Shown here: piece by piece, positions 48,113-59,995 of the stretch
Layout of the letters: every line of letters starts with the position of its first letter
How positions within the stretch are numbered: position 1 is the first letter of the stretch
Source of the DNA: Capsicum annuum
Lineage: Eukaryota > Streptophyta > Magnoliopsida > Solanales > Solanaceae
Direction of reading: 5' to 3'
NCBI RefSeq assembly: GCF_002878395.1
Contig: NC_061118.1
Span: 128,461,901 to 128,525,900, forward strand
DNA: 64,000 nucleotides
Notes under the pieces: generated by a model
What the model was told of the DNA's origin: nothing
The model's database searches: none
What the model saw: the letters and a program-made list of their open reading frames with translations, nothing else
Made by a program: the position numbers and the translations under genes

Positions 48113-51100
48113 TGTAACACCTCGATTCCAAAGAACTGGAATACCACATGGTGCTCGTGATCCCGACGGACCACAAGCTAACCCTTCACTGATATCCGTA
48201 TTTGTTCACTACATAATATAATACGATGAATACAGAAACTGGCTAAATCTGGCCATAAGGTTCAAACATCTAAATATACAGTACTGAAAACTAAATATCA
48301 ATACATTTGTCTGAAAAGCCTCTACACTGTCTGAACTGTGGAGTTGAAGGGACAATTTCCCAACTAACTCGATCTACTAATATCACTAAAACACTGAAAT
48401 AGAATATCCTCGGATGATGAGGACTCACTGCTACACCCACTGCTACAAGATCTGACAGCTAAATATACTCTGAATCTCGCTCTTCTAAACCTATGGTGAG
48501 AAAGCACCATAGTGCGAATGCGTCAGTACAAAGAATGTACCGAGTATGCAAGGATAGGGTAAGGTAAAATATAAGGCTTATGAATAAACATAACAATCTA
48601 AATAATATGTATTCGCTAGAATAAACATATATAGAAACTTTGCAGTTACCAATTTTGAAACATATCTGATCAACAATACACACATGGATGCATAAAGTAC
48701 AACTGAAATCATCATGACACCGAATGTTACATTTTGAACGCTGACACCCAAAAATAATAATACTGATAATAAGATACTGAGTATTTGAAGCTACTAGAGC
48801 TATCATCTGTACTTAGCCATACTGAGAAATTGGATAACTGATATTACTGATATTTGATATTTAAATTCACCAACTCTAGAACATTGAACAACAGAATTTG
48901 AGATCAACCCTCATCTAGCAGGAAATCTCTAGCACACTGAACAACTGAATCTGAGATCCACCCTCATATAGTAGGAAGTCTCTAGAACACTGAACAACTG
49001 AATCTGAGATCAACCCTCATCTTGCAGGAGGTCTCTATACTCAATGATAATGATAATGGATAAATAATTTCGAGAGCAACCCTCATCTTGCAGGAAGACT
49101 CTCTACACAATGATAATGATAGCAATACTGGGAGGCCTGTATCTGACAGCCTCAACTTCTCCACATTAACTGAGTTCTTTTCTGAGACTGTTACTAAAAT
49201 TGTGGGAGTGATCATTTAACCAACATGCCTCACTTACCACAAGTGGGATCCAACCTGTACCCAGCTGGAAGGGTGTCAATACCATGCCACCAGTAAAGAC
49301 AACTGCATAGGACCCTCTACTATCAGGACCTCAAACAAGAATGGTGGGACCCTCTACTCGCACGATAGATGTCTCAACCTACGCTGGCGATGTAGTTCTG
49401 GAGCATAAGGATTGGTACTAGGAATCAAACCCTCTACTCACAGGAATGTTCCTATATTTAACTCGCTCAGTGATGAATCCTACTCCCAACTAAAAGACAT
49501 TTAACCAGCTCTTAACTGTACTTAACTGAACTGAATCTGCTCTTACATTATGATACTTTATCAAAATGACAGAGTTCGCTTGATTTCGTTCTATGATGGA
49601 GTATTTCTAATTGCCACTTACTTTTAAGATAAGCTTACTATCTCACAAAATGTACACAGGTCTGTAACGGAGTGAATTGATATGTAAGATTTCAGAGCGT
49701 CATGGCCCGATTATTCGATAAAGAATAATTTCTGAGATTACTGAGTTTTCCCCAAGTTTTGAAACTAACCGGGAGTTCATTGTTCATTGCTCGATTGAGA
49801 TTACCATGAAACTGACTCGGCTCTAGACAAGGAGACTATTTCGGGCATATGTACCCCCAACACACAATAGCATAAAGTAACACAAGACTCATACACAACA
49901 TGCCCATAGGCCATCATACGCAACACATAATTGAGGACTTCATACTTAGCAAATCAAATGGCCTCATTTCTCCATATAAGCATCCAATCGAACACGTGGG
50001 GAACATGCTTTGGGTCTACAACAAATACTACGCACAAACATCATAGTTACCTAAACAATTCATCATGGCATTCCATCATACACCCACAACGCACCACAAA
50101 TTCAAGAAAATCAACTATCCATAGGAACAAAGCATGAATTTATCTTTTAAGACCTAATGAACCACAATGCATAGTTTCCTATTCTCTTAAATATTTTGTC
50201 AAACATATGGTAGACATAAGTTAAGCATATGGATATGGCATGAAATCATAATTTGGATAACGAACATGTCAAATACGTAAATACTTCTTCACATAGGCAT
50301 TTTAGAAATCATCTTACATGCACCATTTAGGGCATAGGTTTAATGCTCAATTTCATGCACCCCAACACCATCATCCTTCAATTTCAACATCCACATTTCT
50401 CAATTCACAATCCAACTCACATTTAGAAAATATTTGACATATCAATCATTAGTAGGGATATATAATTCCAAATAACAATTATCAAGTCATAACAAGGAAA
50501 TAAAGGAATAATAGTATAAATCAAGGCTTAACAATTTAAATCATCATATATTCATAATCAATTAATTTTGGACCTATTATGTCATAAAAATAAAATCTCT
50601 AGTCTCTTAGGTATTTTCACAAACACCTTACATTCACTTCTTAGGCATAGGTGGATTCATCAAGATTACATATATTCAATCACCCATTTCATATATTTAT
50701 ACATCACACACCACCATAGTTTTCACAAATATACAAAGATCCCTTCTTGGATATCATCAACTTTAACAACATAATCACCAAACATCACACAAATACTACA
50801 CACATATACTTCTACCAACACACATAATCATCCCACACATATATCTCAACCATCATGTGAATACTACACACATACACAATGAAAATTTAGAAAGTATAAT
50901 CATATATATATATACACACACATGTATCTTGAGCCTTTGAAAAAGGATTTGTGGGCTCTATGGACGAAAGGAGCCCATAGATAAACACTTGCATACCTTA
51001 GAAATCGTAGCCAAAGAGATTGACAGAAGCAATTCGTGAAGTGAAGCCTTGAATTAATTTTTCCCCAATTGGAACCCTAACCCTAACTCCTCTTCTTCTA

Positions 51101-51698
51101 TATATATATATATATATATATATGCATATTTTTTTAGAGAGAGATATAAGAGGAATGAGAGAAAATGAATGACAATTCTCAGCTCAAAGGGGGTATATAT
51201 AGAGGGTTACCATAATGGAAAATGACCAAAATACCTTCAAAAATCAATTAATGTCAAATCTACCCTTTAGTGATCTATCCAATAGGCTGAAGTAAATTGC
51301 CCATAACTTTTCACTCTGATGTCCAAATTGGATGAAACTAATTTCATTGAAAAGAAGACTCTCAGGGATTTTTGTTGATATATATTAGCTCACACAGTTC
51401 ATTATGTACAAGGAGTTATGATCGTTTGAAATTGACCAAAAAAAATTGCCTGGCTGCAGTAGTTTTTTTTCCTGCACATTTTACTGTTCACAGTTCGATC
51501 GGATTGGTCGTAACTCATCGCTCGAGTGTCCGTTTTGGTTGATCCACATATCGTTGGAAATATTATTCGATGCTCTACGCAATGGTGAGTCGAAATCTAA
51601 TAAATGACATACAAAAAAATTATAAGTCATTCTTGAAGATAGGATCCCGACACATTTACGCACAAAATTTCAATGAAAAAATTTTCTGGGGTATTACA
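48113..51698 (-). repeat. 5' LTR of copy 2
   Basis: 3586 bases with the same tips, tandem repeats, TATA-like box, donor-like site and hairpin as 42763-46412. Confidence 0.9.
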
Positions 51699-51703
51699 GA
51701 GGA
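51699..51703. repeat. Right target-site duplication (GAGGA)
   Basis: Partner of 42758-42762. The solo LTR resumes here. Confidence 0.92.
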
Positions 51704-52026
51704 TAACATGATTATTTTATTAATTATTATTTCATTAGTTTGGAATTAGTTGGGGACATATCCCATTAACTTCACAGTTTTCAGATAGTTTACAGGCTTT
51801 TAGAGTACAACATGTTTGAGACAGATTATTTTAGTTTTGGGTATTGTTATACCCCATTACAGACATTGTTTTATATTCAGTATTAGTACAGTTTTGAACC
51901 TTATGGACTTATAGCTTACATTCTACATATTTATAATGTATTATTCAGTGCTCAGTTACGGATATCAGTCATGGGTTAGCTTGTAGAGTCGCGTATCATT
52001 CCGGCTTCCAGATTTGGGGTGTTACA

Positions 52027-52031
52027 TCGAC
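52027..52031. repeat. Right target-site duplication of the solo LTR
   Basis: TCGAC, partner of TTGAC at 40269-40273. Confidence 0.65.
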
Positions 52032-52761
52032 ATTGTACCTATCAATCATAACAGCCCACAAACACATAAAGCAAGAACCTTTGGAACTAACAACCACTAA
52101 GTATGAAATTTACCCCACACTTAATTGCTAGCATAGGTTCATAAAAGAGGGACTCAAGGTACTAAGACTTCCCTTGTTCGACACAATTACCATCATTAAT
52201 TTTTCAGCATCAAACAAAAGTTTCATTTCAAGGATATGGCAGTTTAAACAAATCTCATCACATTAACCTAGTGGATGCTAACTTGTATAGAGAAAATACG
52301 CTTTCATTAGCATATTACCTCTCTTTAAAACTTTCACCTATTTAATTCACATGTTAAACCTTATCTCACTTCAATAATACCCAATTAAGAAATTAATAGC
52401 TATCACTAAGGTTGTGTAAGCTTGGAATCCACCCCGCACTTAGTTTCAATTATGTGGTAAATCAAGCACATCCAAAATCATTGAAATTCAACACATGGTG
52501 CAGTAAAATCAAGAATCTCATTTCATGATACATTAGCTTCCCACGTGAGAAAGAGTAAACCAAAAATAACAGGTTATCATCACCGCCTAATGTTCTCCAA
52601 CTAGATTGTAAATCAACATTCAATGAAATTTTAAATAATTTAAACACAAAACATTGGACATTTAACTTCAATTCAACCTAATTTTTATATCACGAATTTT
52701 AATAAGACCAGCTTATGAGATCATATAGAGCACTTGGATCCACAAGACTAAATATATCATA

Positions 52762-52930
52762 ACTTACCTTGGTCTTAGTTGAAAGGATGAGGATGAAGTT
52801 GAATCTTGTTGTTATTGCTAAGAAAGGACAAAACTTATAAAGGGAGAAAATTTAGGGCTTTGGAAAAATAGGACGGAACAGCTAGGGTTTAGGGAGTGAG
52901 AGAGAAAATGAGTGAGGTGAGTTATTTATA
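52762..52930 (-). promoter_or_regulatory. Possible internal promoter with splice donor
   Basis: On the minus strand TATAAATA (52930-52923) is followed by a pyrimidine-rich leader (CTCTCTCACTCCCTAAACCC, near 52905-52880) and a consensus donor CCAAG/GTAAGT (exon end 52768). It lies upstream of the post-pol ORF remnant, which could be reached by splicing. This is motif-level evidence only. Confidence 0.45.
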
Positions 52931-52969
52931 GAGGGGGTAAATTAGGTTTAACTTTTTACCGATAGATGC

Positions 52970-53230
52970 AGACAATGCGACGCCTCAGCCATCTCATTGA
53001 AGAATCAAGGCGATGGGTCGAGTCCACATCATCACACAGGAAGTTGCCTTAAATACTTATTCCAAGTGTTACTTGGATGACAACCGATGTGACACGATGG
53101 GTAACGCATTGTAAGAGCAACGCGACACATTAACATTGCGTCAGTTCACTGGAAATAGCCTTAGAATTTTTTTCTAAGGATGGGCATGATGCACATCAAC
53201 ATGACGTGTGAAGATTGCATCGATCCACTG
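52970..53230 (-). repeat. CpG-rich imperfect repeats upstream of the TATA-like box
   Basis: Three or four units such as CAACGCGACACATTAACATT (near 53119) and its relatives end in TCACTGGAAAT or CCACTGGAAAT. They resemble the U3 units of the LTR (36620-36920) and, like those, sit directly upstream of a TATA-like box. Confidence 0.5.
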
Positions 53231-53431
53231 GAAATTTCATCCAAAAAGAATTCTAAGGCTAAATTTCCCATGTTTTAATGCATCTTTTCGTACCCCTTAC
53301 CTTTTTGTCACCATGTATCACCTATTTACTTACTAAAAGGTCAATGTTCACCCTCTTCTCATCTTCTCTATCTCTATTAAGTTTCTCGATTCTGCACATC
53401 AACCAAAAATAGCAAAATCATGTAAGAAAAA

Positions 53432-53594
53432 ATGGGTTGCCTCGCACTAAGTACCTTATTTTCGGTCGTGGCATGACACATCTTTTTCTATTTTTTTCAT
53501 TTTGTCCTTAACAACTAAAAGGTAAATTACCTATTATGTTACATTTATGGGTTGCCTCCCACATAGCACCTTATTTTACGTCGTGGCATGACTT
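53432..53594 (-). repeat. Repeated ATGGGTTGCC motif
   Basis: Bases 53432-53477 and 53547-53592 share ATGGGTTGCCTC, TACCTTATTTT-like and CGTCGTGGCATGAC-like blocks, 115 bases apart. From memory similar blocks occur downstream of integrase in Athila-type elements; their role is unknown. Confidence 0.55.
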
Positions 53595-53932
53595 AGCTCA
53601 GTCTCACTCCTCAGTAGAAGTGATGGACACATTTTGCTTATCTCCATGATTAGCCTATTAATGCTTCAGACATTGTCCATTCACTAGAAAATTCTTAGTC
53701 TTCTCCTTGTTCTACAATTCAACCACTCCATGAGGTGTCATTTGTACTACTTCAAAAGGCCAAGACTACTTAGACCGCAATTTGCTCAAAAACAACTTTA
53801 ATCTTGAATAAAATAGCAAAACATGTTGCCTGGGTTCAAACACTCTATCTTGAATTTGTCTATCGTTCCATCTCTTGGTTTCTCCTTGTAGGGCTTTGCG
53901 TTCTCATAAGCATTGAGATAAAATTCATCTAA

Positions 53933-54760
53933 TTCAATGACCTAAAATAATCACTTTTCTCCCATAGGTTTCATCTCAAAATATAACTTTTTAACCGCCC
54001 AATTAGCTAGATGATCAAGCTCAACAGGTAAATGACATACTTTCCCATAAACCAAACGATATGGGGAAGTACTAATAGGTGTTTTATACTCTTTTTGGTA
54101 TGCCCATATTGCATCATCTAACTTCTCAGCCCAATCCTTTCGTTGCCCATTAACCACCTTTTGCAGTATTTGCTTTATTTCTCGGTTGGATACCTCAACT
54201 TGACCATTTGTTTGTGGATGATACACAGTGGCCACCTTGTGCCTAAAACCATATTTAGCTAAGAGATTTTTAAACTAAGTGTTACCAAAGTGCGTACCTC
54301 CATCACTAATTATAGCTCTTGGAGTGCCAAAATGAGAAAACATTTGCTTCTGTATGAACTTCAGCACTACTCTCGCATCATTAGTAGGATAAGCTTCAGC
54401 TTCCACCCATTTAGATACGTAATTAACCACCACTAAGATGTATAAATTACCATTTGGTGGTGGGAATTTTCCCATAAAATCAATCCCCCAAAAATTAAAT
54501 ACTTCCACCTCAAGGATGTAATTTAGGGGCATCTCATGATACATTGAAATTGTACCTAACCTCTGGCATTGATCACAACTCTAAAAAAAAGCTACAACAT
54601 CTCGAAATAATGTTGGCTAAAACAAACTGGATTGTAATACTTTTTGAGTTGTTCTCTCACCTCCATGATGTCCACCATAAGGGGATGAATGACACTTTTG
54701 TAACACTTTTGTGAATTCAATTTCTAGAACACATCTTCATATAATACAATCTGGACCCTT
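53933..54760 (-). pseudogene. Integrase remnant, pol block B
   Basis: Reading the minus strand: the zinc finger with CHSSPYGGHH and CDQC (54690-54545; one stop between), then WGIDFMGKF (catalytic Asp), [24 protein letters not shown] (catalytic Asp), one stop, then [20 protein letters not shown] (54245-54180, catalytic Glu) and the C-terminal part to 53951. All three core acidic residues are present. Stops near 54578 and 54275 break the frame. Confidence 0.9.
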
Positions 54761-55029
54761 CTTCAAAAGATATGGCTCGTCCCATATAAAAGCACAAGAA
54801 TCATAAAGTAGTTTCTTCCTCTATTAAATTGTACTTTCAGTAGGGTAAAAGTCACATGCCAAAAAATTCACAGTGTCCGCATACCAAGGAACTTCATACT
54901 CCTTTATAGACAATATCTTTTCATCTAAAAAGTCTTCTCAAATGCAGAGAAAGTTATTAACAACATGGTCATGAGTCTCTAACCTTGACAAATGGTCTGT
55001 AACTTGATTTTCTAATCCTTTTAGATCAC

Positions 55030-55540
55030 GAACCTCCAAGTCAAACTCTTGCAGTAATAAAATCCACTAGATCAATCTAGGCTTTGTATCCTTTTAATTT
55101 AAAGATATACTTGATGGCCGCATGGTCTATATGAACAATAACTTTTGTGTCCACCAAGTACACTCTAAATTTATCAAATACATAAACCACCACTAACATC
55201 TCCTTTTCAGTGACTAGATAATTTATTTGGGCATCGTTCAAGACCTTACTAGCATAGTAAATAGAGCAAAATACCTTTTCTTTTGATTGCCCCAAAACAA
55301 CTCCTATAGCCACATCACTCGCATCCTACATCAATTCAAATGACAACCCCCAATCTGGTAAAATTAAAATAGGAGCTTCTATCAGTCTATTTTTTAACTT
55401 CTCAAAGGCTTCTTGATAATCCGCCCCAAAATCAAACTTAGCCTCTTTTTCTAACAGTTTACACATCGGGCTTGCAATCTTTGAAAACTCATGAATAAAA
55501 CAACTATAGAAACCTACATGCCCCAAGAAACTTCACACTC
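55030..55540 (-). pseudogene. RNase H remnant, pol block B
   Basis: Minus-strand pieces 55526-55326 (RT connection: GHVGFYSCFIHEFSKI, APILILPDW) and 55313-55077 (AIGVVLGQ, FCSIYYASKVLN, TEKEMLVVVY, VIVHIDHAAIKYIF) follow the usual order. A stop near 55320 separates them just before the DASDVAIG motif. Confidence 0.88.
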
Positions 55541-56480
55541 TCATACTGTGAATGGATGTGGTAGCTTTTCAATCACTTCAATTTTTGCTCGATCTACTTC
55601 AAGTCCTCTACATGAGACTTTATGGCCAAGGACTATTCCTTCCTTCACCAAAAAGTGGTATTTTTCCCAGTTCAGTACCAAATTTGTCTCTTCATATCAA
55701 GCTAGGACTCGATCTATATTATGCAAGCATTTATCAAAAGAATCACCGTAAATAGAGAAGTCATCCATAAATACCTTGAAAAATTCTTTAACTATGTCAT
55801 AGAAGATTGCCATCATGCATCTCTAAAAAGTTGCAGGTGCATTACAGAGGCCAAAAGGTAAGCATCTGAACGCATAAGTACCATACAAGCAAGTAAAGTT
55901 GTCTTCTCTTGATCCTCTGTAACAATGGTGATCTGATTATAACTTGAGTAACCATCAAGAAAACAGTAATACTCCTGCCCTGCCAACCTATCCAATATCT
56001 AATCAATGAAAGAGATGGGATAGTGGTCCTTCTTTGTGGCTTCATTCAGCATCCGGTAGTCAATACAGATTCTCCATCCAGTCACTATGCACGTGGGAAT
56101 TAGCTTATTTGCTTTATTAGTAACCATAGTCATCCTACCTTTCTTTGGGACACAATGTATTGGGCTTACCCACTTGCTTCTAAACTTGGATAAACAATAC
56201 CATTATCAAGCCTCTTAATGACCTTTTTCCACTCCACATCTTTCATCACTAGGTCATCGTACATTGTTTCTGCACCTTTGGTTTGAAGCCTTTTTTCATG
56301 TGTATCTTGTGCATGCAACAAGCTAGATTTATTCCTATAATGTCAGACATCTTCAACCTAATCTCCTTCTTCCTCCTTTTCATGATTATCATTACTTCAT
56401 TTACCTACATATCAGATTATCCTGTAGGAAAAATAACAGGCAAGGTAACTTTGTCACAAAGGTAAACATATTTCAAGTGA
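55541..56480 (-). pseudogene. Reverse transcriptase remnant, pol block B
   Basis: Minus-strand landmarks: CIDYRMLNEATKKDHYP (near 56075-56025), ILDRLAGQEYYCFLDGYSS (near 55998-55940, first catalytic Asp), then after a frame change PFGLCNAPATF and KVFMDDFSIYGDSF (near 55780-55740), keeping both catalytic Asp codons. Several stops and frame changes remain. Confidence 0.88.
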
Positions 56481-57330
56481 AGAGGAAGAAGCTTAAGATC
56501 CAATTTTACAGCTTCATTAATTAACGCTTTTGGGGATGGACCAATTAGACTATTCAATGGCTCAAAAGGCAATTTTCTTATTTCAATGACCGCCGAATTC
56601 ATGACTTGAATTAATGCCAACGCCTTCACAAATATATAAAGATAACGACCTACCAAAGCTTGCTCTAATGGATCATCTAACAATAACAAACTTTGATCAG
56701 ACTTAAGATCGATAACAGATATAGCAAATAACTTCTCATATATAGCTGGCAATTTTAGCGCCTTATACAGATCAAAAACTCCGCTTTAACATGCACTTTC
56801 ATTGTTATCTTGGCTGCTGCTATAACAATTAATAACTTTTCTGTTTTTAGGAAAGGTCATCCCAAAATAAATTGAACAACAGAATCAGCTTCAAAGTCAA
56901 GAATTACAAACTCCACCAGAAATATTAGGGATCGCACTTGCGCCAAGACATCTTTGTTAACATCTTCAGGCCTAGCAAGGGACCTATTTTCCAACTACAG
57001 AATAATAGTATAGGTATTGGGACTTCTAAGACCCATCTTCTGGTACCAAGATATGGGTATAAGATTTATGCTAGCCCCCGAGTCACATAATCCACGAGCA
57101 CTGATGGTCTGCCCTATAGTGATCTATAATGTGAAACTACCTGGATCCTTTAGCTTCGTGGGTAGTTTATTTTGAATCTTGGATATGCACTCCTCAGTAA
57201 GTGTAACTGTAGCATGCTTGGTCAATCGGTTCTTGTTCATCACTATATCCTTCAGGTACTTTGCATATTTTTGAACACTCTGTAGAATATCTACAAGAGG
57301 AAGATTTACTTAAACCTGCTTTAGAAGATC
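56481..57330 (-). pseudogene. Protease and protease-RT linker remnant, pol block B
   Basis: The catalytic loop near 57105-57050 reads LCDSGASINLIPIS, an intact DSGA motif. Upstream are SFTL-like and IGQTIS-like strands. Downstream the linker piece 56752-56417 contains PFEPLNSLIGPSPKALI and LPLHLKYVYLCD. Stops separate the pieces. Confidence 0.85.
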
Positions 57331-58311
57331 TAAAAATTTCTTGTAACTAGCCTCCTCTTTATTCTTCCTTTGTCTTTGAGGGAATGTTGGAGGTAGAGTC
57401 TTCTTTTCCTTAAGAGTTTGATCATCTGCAGCTTTTTCTTCTACCCAATTCTTTTCATTAACCTTAGGATCATCATTAGTGGTTGTAGGACTATCCTGCT
57501 CACATACTGCCTCTTTTAACTACAACCCACTCCTTGTTGTCATTATATTTACTTACTTTGGATTCGTCTCTGTATCACTAGGTAAATCTTCTTAAGGTCT
57601 TGTATTTTGTGCTTCTGCAATATGACTGAGTTGCAATTCTAGATTTCTTGTAAATAATTGTTGACTCTTTAACTCTGCTGTAAATTGTGGTTGTTGAGTT
57701 TTCACTTCTATTGCAAATTGCGTTTGTTAAGATAAAAGTTGCTTCATCATCTCCTCCATATTAGTAGTTTGAGCAGTTGCCTAATTATTTTGAACCTGCT
57801 ATTGATTTTGCTACACTATCCCCTTATACTAATTAGTATTCTCTGCCTGATTTCTACCCTATGAGAAATTGGGGTGGTTTCTTTAGATGGGATTGTACGT
57901 ATTAGCAAAATTCTTCTGTTTTTGATGACTCACATTCCCCACTGCTTTTTGTGGAATCTCCAACTTAATGTTATTAAGTTGAGTAATCATGTGATTTTCC
58001 ATTGCTGCAATCGGTTTCTATAATGCAGTAAATTGGTCTACGACCAATACCCCTGCAACCATCTTAGGAGCACTCCTCAAATCAGCATGCCAATTAGGAT
58101 TCCCTTATGAAATCCTATTCAGTAATGTGTATAATTCCTCATAAGTCTTTTCAAGAGTCTACCCACCTGATGTTGAATCCAAGAGAATCTTCGTATTTAG
58201 ATCCAACCCCTTAATGAAAGTATAAACAAGAACATCATTAGACTGATGATGGTGAGGGAAATTTTTGAGCATACCCTTAAATCTCTCCAAAGTTTGGTAC
58301 AGATTCTCTCC
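57331..58311 (-). pseudogene. Truncated gag remnant, pol block B
   Basis: It matches the gag of block A (about 61750-62786) but begins abruptly at 58311, so the N-terminal gag, the primer site and an LTR are missing. The segment that codes the zinc knuckle in block A (62343-62384) is also deleted here (near 57930). Confidence 0.8.
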
Positions 58312-58320
58312 TTCAATGAG
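58305..58320. other. Junction between the two gag-pol blocks
   Basis: To the left the sequence follows gag (homologous up to about 62786 in block A). To the right it follows the integrase C-terminus (homologous from 53933 in block B). The change occurs at about 58311-58312, with only 2-3 bases shared between the partners. No LTR, purine tract or primer site lies between. Confidence 0.85.
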
Positions 58321-59110
58321 CTATAACAATCTCTTTTCTCCCGCGGTTTTTATCTCAAAATTTAACATTTTAACTGCCCAATAAGCTTGATACTCAAGCT
58401 CAACAGGTAACTGACATGATTTCCCATAAACCAAACGAGAAGGGAAAGTACCAAGAGGCGTCTTATATGCTTTTTGCTATGCCCATATTGCATCATCTAA
58501 CTTTTCATCCCAATACTTTCATTTCCCATTAACCGTCTTCTGCAGTATTTGCTTAATCTCTTGGTTGGAGACCTCAACTTGTCCACTCGTTTGTGGATGA
58601 TATGCAATGGCCACCTTATACCTAACACCATATTAAGCTAAAAGATTCTTAAACCAAGTGTTAATAAAGTGCATACCTCCATCATTGATTATAGCTCTTA
58701 GAGTGCCAAACCTAGAAAATATCTTCTTCTTCACGAACTTCAACACTAATCTTGCATCAATAGTAGCACAAGCTATAACTTCCACCTATTTAGATACTTA
58801 ATCAACCGCCACTATGATGTATAAATTACCATTTGATGGTGGTAATGGTCCCATAAAATCAATCCCCCAAAGATCAAATACTTTCACTTCTAGGATGTTG
58901 TTTAGGGGCATCTCATGACACTTTGAAATCGTTCCCAATATTTGGCACTAATCATAACTCTTTACAAAAGCTACTATATCTAAAAACAATGTTGGCCAAA
59001 AGAAGCCAGATTGCAACATTTCTTGCGGTTCTTTCAGCCCCATGATGGCCATCATAAGGGGATGAATGATACCTTTGTAGTACTTGTGCAAATTCAGCTT
59101 TCGAAACACA
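58312..59110 (-). pseudogene. Integrase remnant, pol block A
   Basis: Minus-strand landmarks: [41 protein letters not shown]. The three catalytic acidic residues can still be read, but at least four stops occur, most at former Trp or Gln codons (for example in A-stop-QKAYKTP), and the zinc finger is frame-shifted with CDQC read as YD-stop-C. Confidence 0.88.
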
Positions 59111-59380
59111 TCTTCTTATAATACCATCCAGACCCTACTTGAAAAAACAAGGCTCATCCCAAATAAAAGCACGAGAATCATGAAGCAGTTTTTTCCTTTG
59201 TTAAATTGTACTTTTAAGAGGATAAAAGCTACTTGCCTACAAATTTACAATGTCCGTATACCAAGGAACTTCACACTCCTTTATAGATAATAATTTTTCA
59301 TCTAGAAACTCTTCCCAAATATAGAAAGAGTCATCAACAACATGATTATGAGTTTCTAACCTTGACAAATGGTCTGCAGC

Positions 59381-59995
59381 TTAATTTATAGCTCCTTTAC
59401 AATCACGAACCTCTAAGTCAAACTCTTGCAATAACAAAATCCACCGGATTAATCTATGCTTTGCATCCTTTTTATTGAAGAGATATTTGATGGTTGAATG
59501 GTCAGTGTGAACAATAACCTTTGTGCCTACCAAGTATGTTCTAAATTTATTAGATGCATACACCCTCACTAACATCTCCTTTTTAGTGACTGTGTAATTT
59601 ATTTGGGCATTGTTAAAGACTTTACTAGCATAGTAAATAATGCGAAATACCTTGTCCTTTATTTTCCCCAAAACAGCTCCTACAGCTACGTCACTAGCAT
59701 CGCACATCAATTCAAATAATAATTCCCAATCCAGAGAAATCAAAATAGGTGCTTCAATCAGCTTCTTTTTCAGCTTCTCTAATGCTTCTTTACAATCTTC
59801 CCCAAAAGTAAAATTGACCTCTTTTTCTAATAGTCTGCACATCGGGCTTGAAATCTTTAAGAAATCCTGAAAAAAAAAACTATAAAAACCTGCATGCCCC
59901 AAGAAACTTCGCACTCGTTTTACTGTAACTAGGTGTGGCAACTTTTCAATCACTTCAATTTTTGCCTGATCTACCTTAAGTCCTCTACATGACAC
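59381..59995 (-). pseudogene. RT connection and RNase H, pol block A
   Basis: This is the longest open stretch in the window (204 codons). It runs from the end of the RT ([38 protein letters not shown]) through [14 protein letters not shown] (first RNase H Asp), [29 protein letters not shown] and [14 protein letters not shown] to [16 protein letters not shown]. Within this piece the domain looks nearly complete. It is a fragment of a polyprotein, not a separate gene. Confidence 0.92.

Larger units (their letters stand above)
42763..51698 (-). mobile_element. Coding-free LTR element (LARD-like), copy 2
   Basis: LTRs 42763-46412 and 48113-51698 surround an internal region of about 1.7 kb without coding capacity. 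The iMet primer site at 48096-48108 and the purine tract after 46412 give the minus orientation. GAGGA flanks both ends. LTR tips, primer site and several internal blocks are shared with copy 1, but the LTRs differ enough to be a separate family. The two LTRs differ at about one base in 25 over 350 bases compared by eye. Confidence 0.88.
40274..52026 (+). mobile_element. Solo LTR of the coding-free superfamily, split by copy 2
   Basis: The two parts, 40274-42757 and 51704-52026, add up to one LTR of about 2.8 kb with tips TATAATACCCC and GGGGTGTTACA. Its reverse complement is recognisably related to the LTRs of copy 1, for example around 41530-41700 and 51960-52026. No second LTR, primer site or internal region is present, so it is a solo LTR left by LTR-LTR recombination. 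The near-identical 5-base flanks support this. Confidence 0.82.
52032..53932 (-). other. Region between pol and post-pol ORF (Athila-type)
   Basis: Continues directly to 40273 once the solo LTR is removed. No protein domain is found. It holds a promoter-like segment, CpG-rich repeats, a repeated motif and two purine-tract-like stretches (minus-strand TTAAGTGTGGGGTA near 52112-52125 and CTAAGTGCGGGGTGG near 52429-52443). Confidence 0.65.

Noticed and set aside
59381..59995. A 204-codon open frame as a host gene
   Set aside because: It encodes the RT connection and RNase H of an Athila-type polyprotein, and the flanking frames carry the rest of pol.
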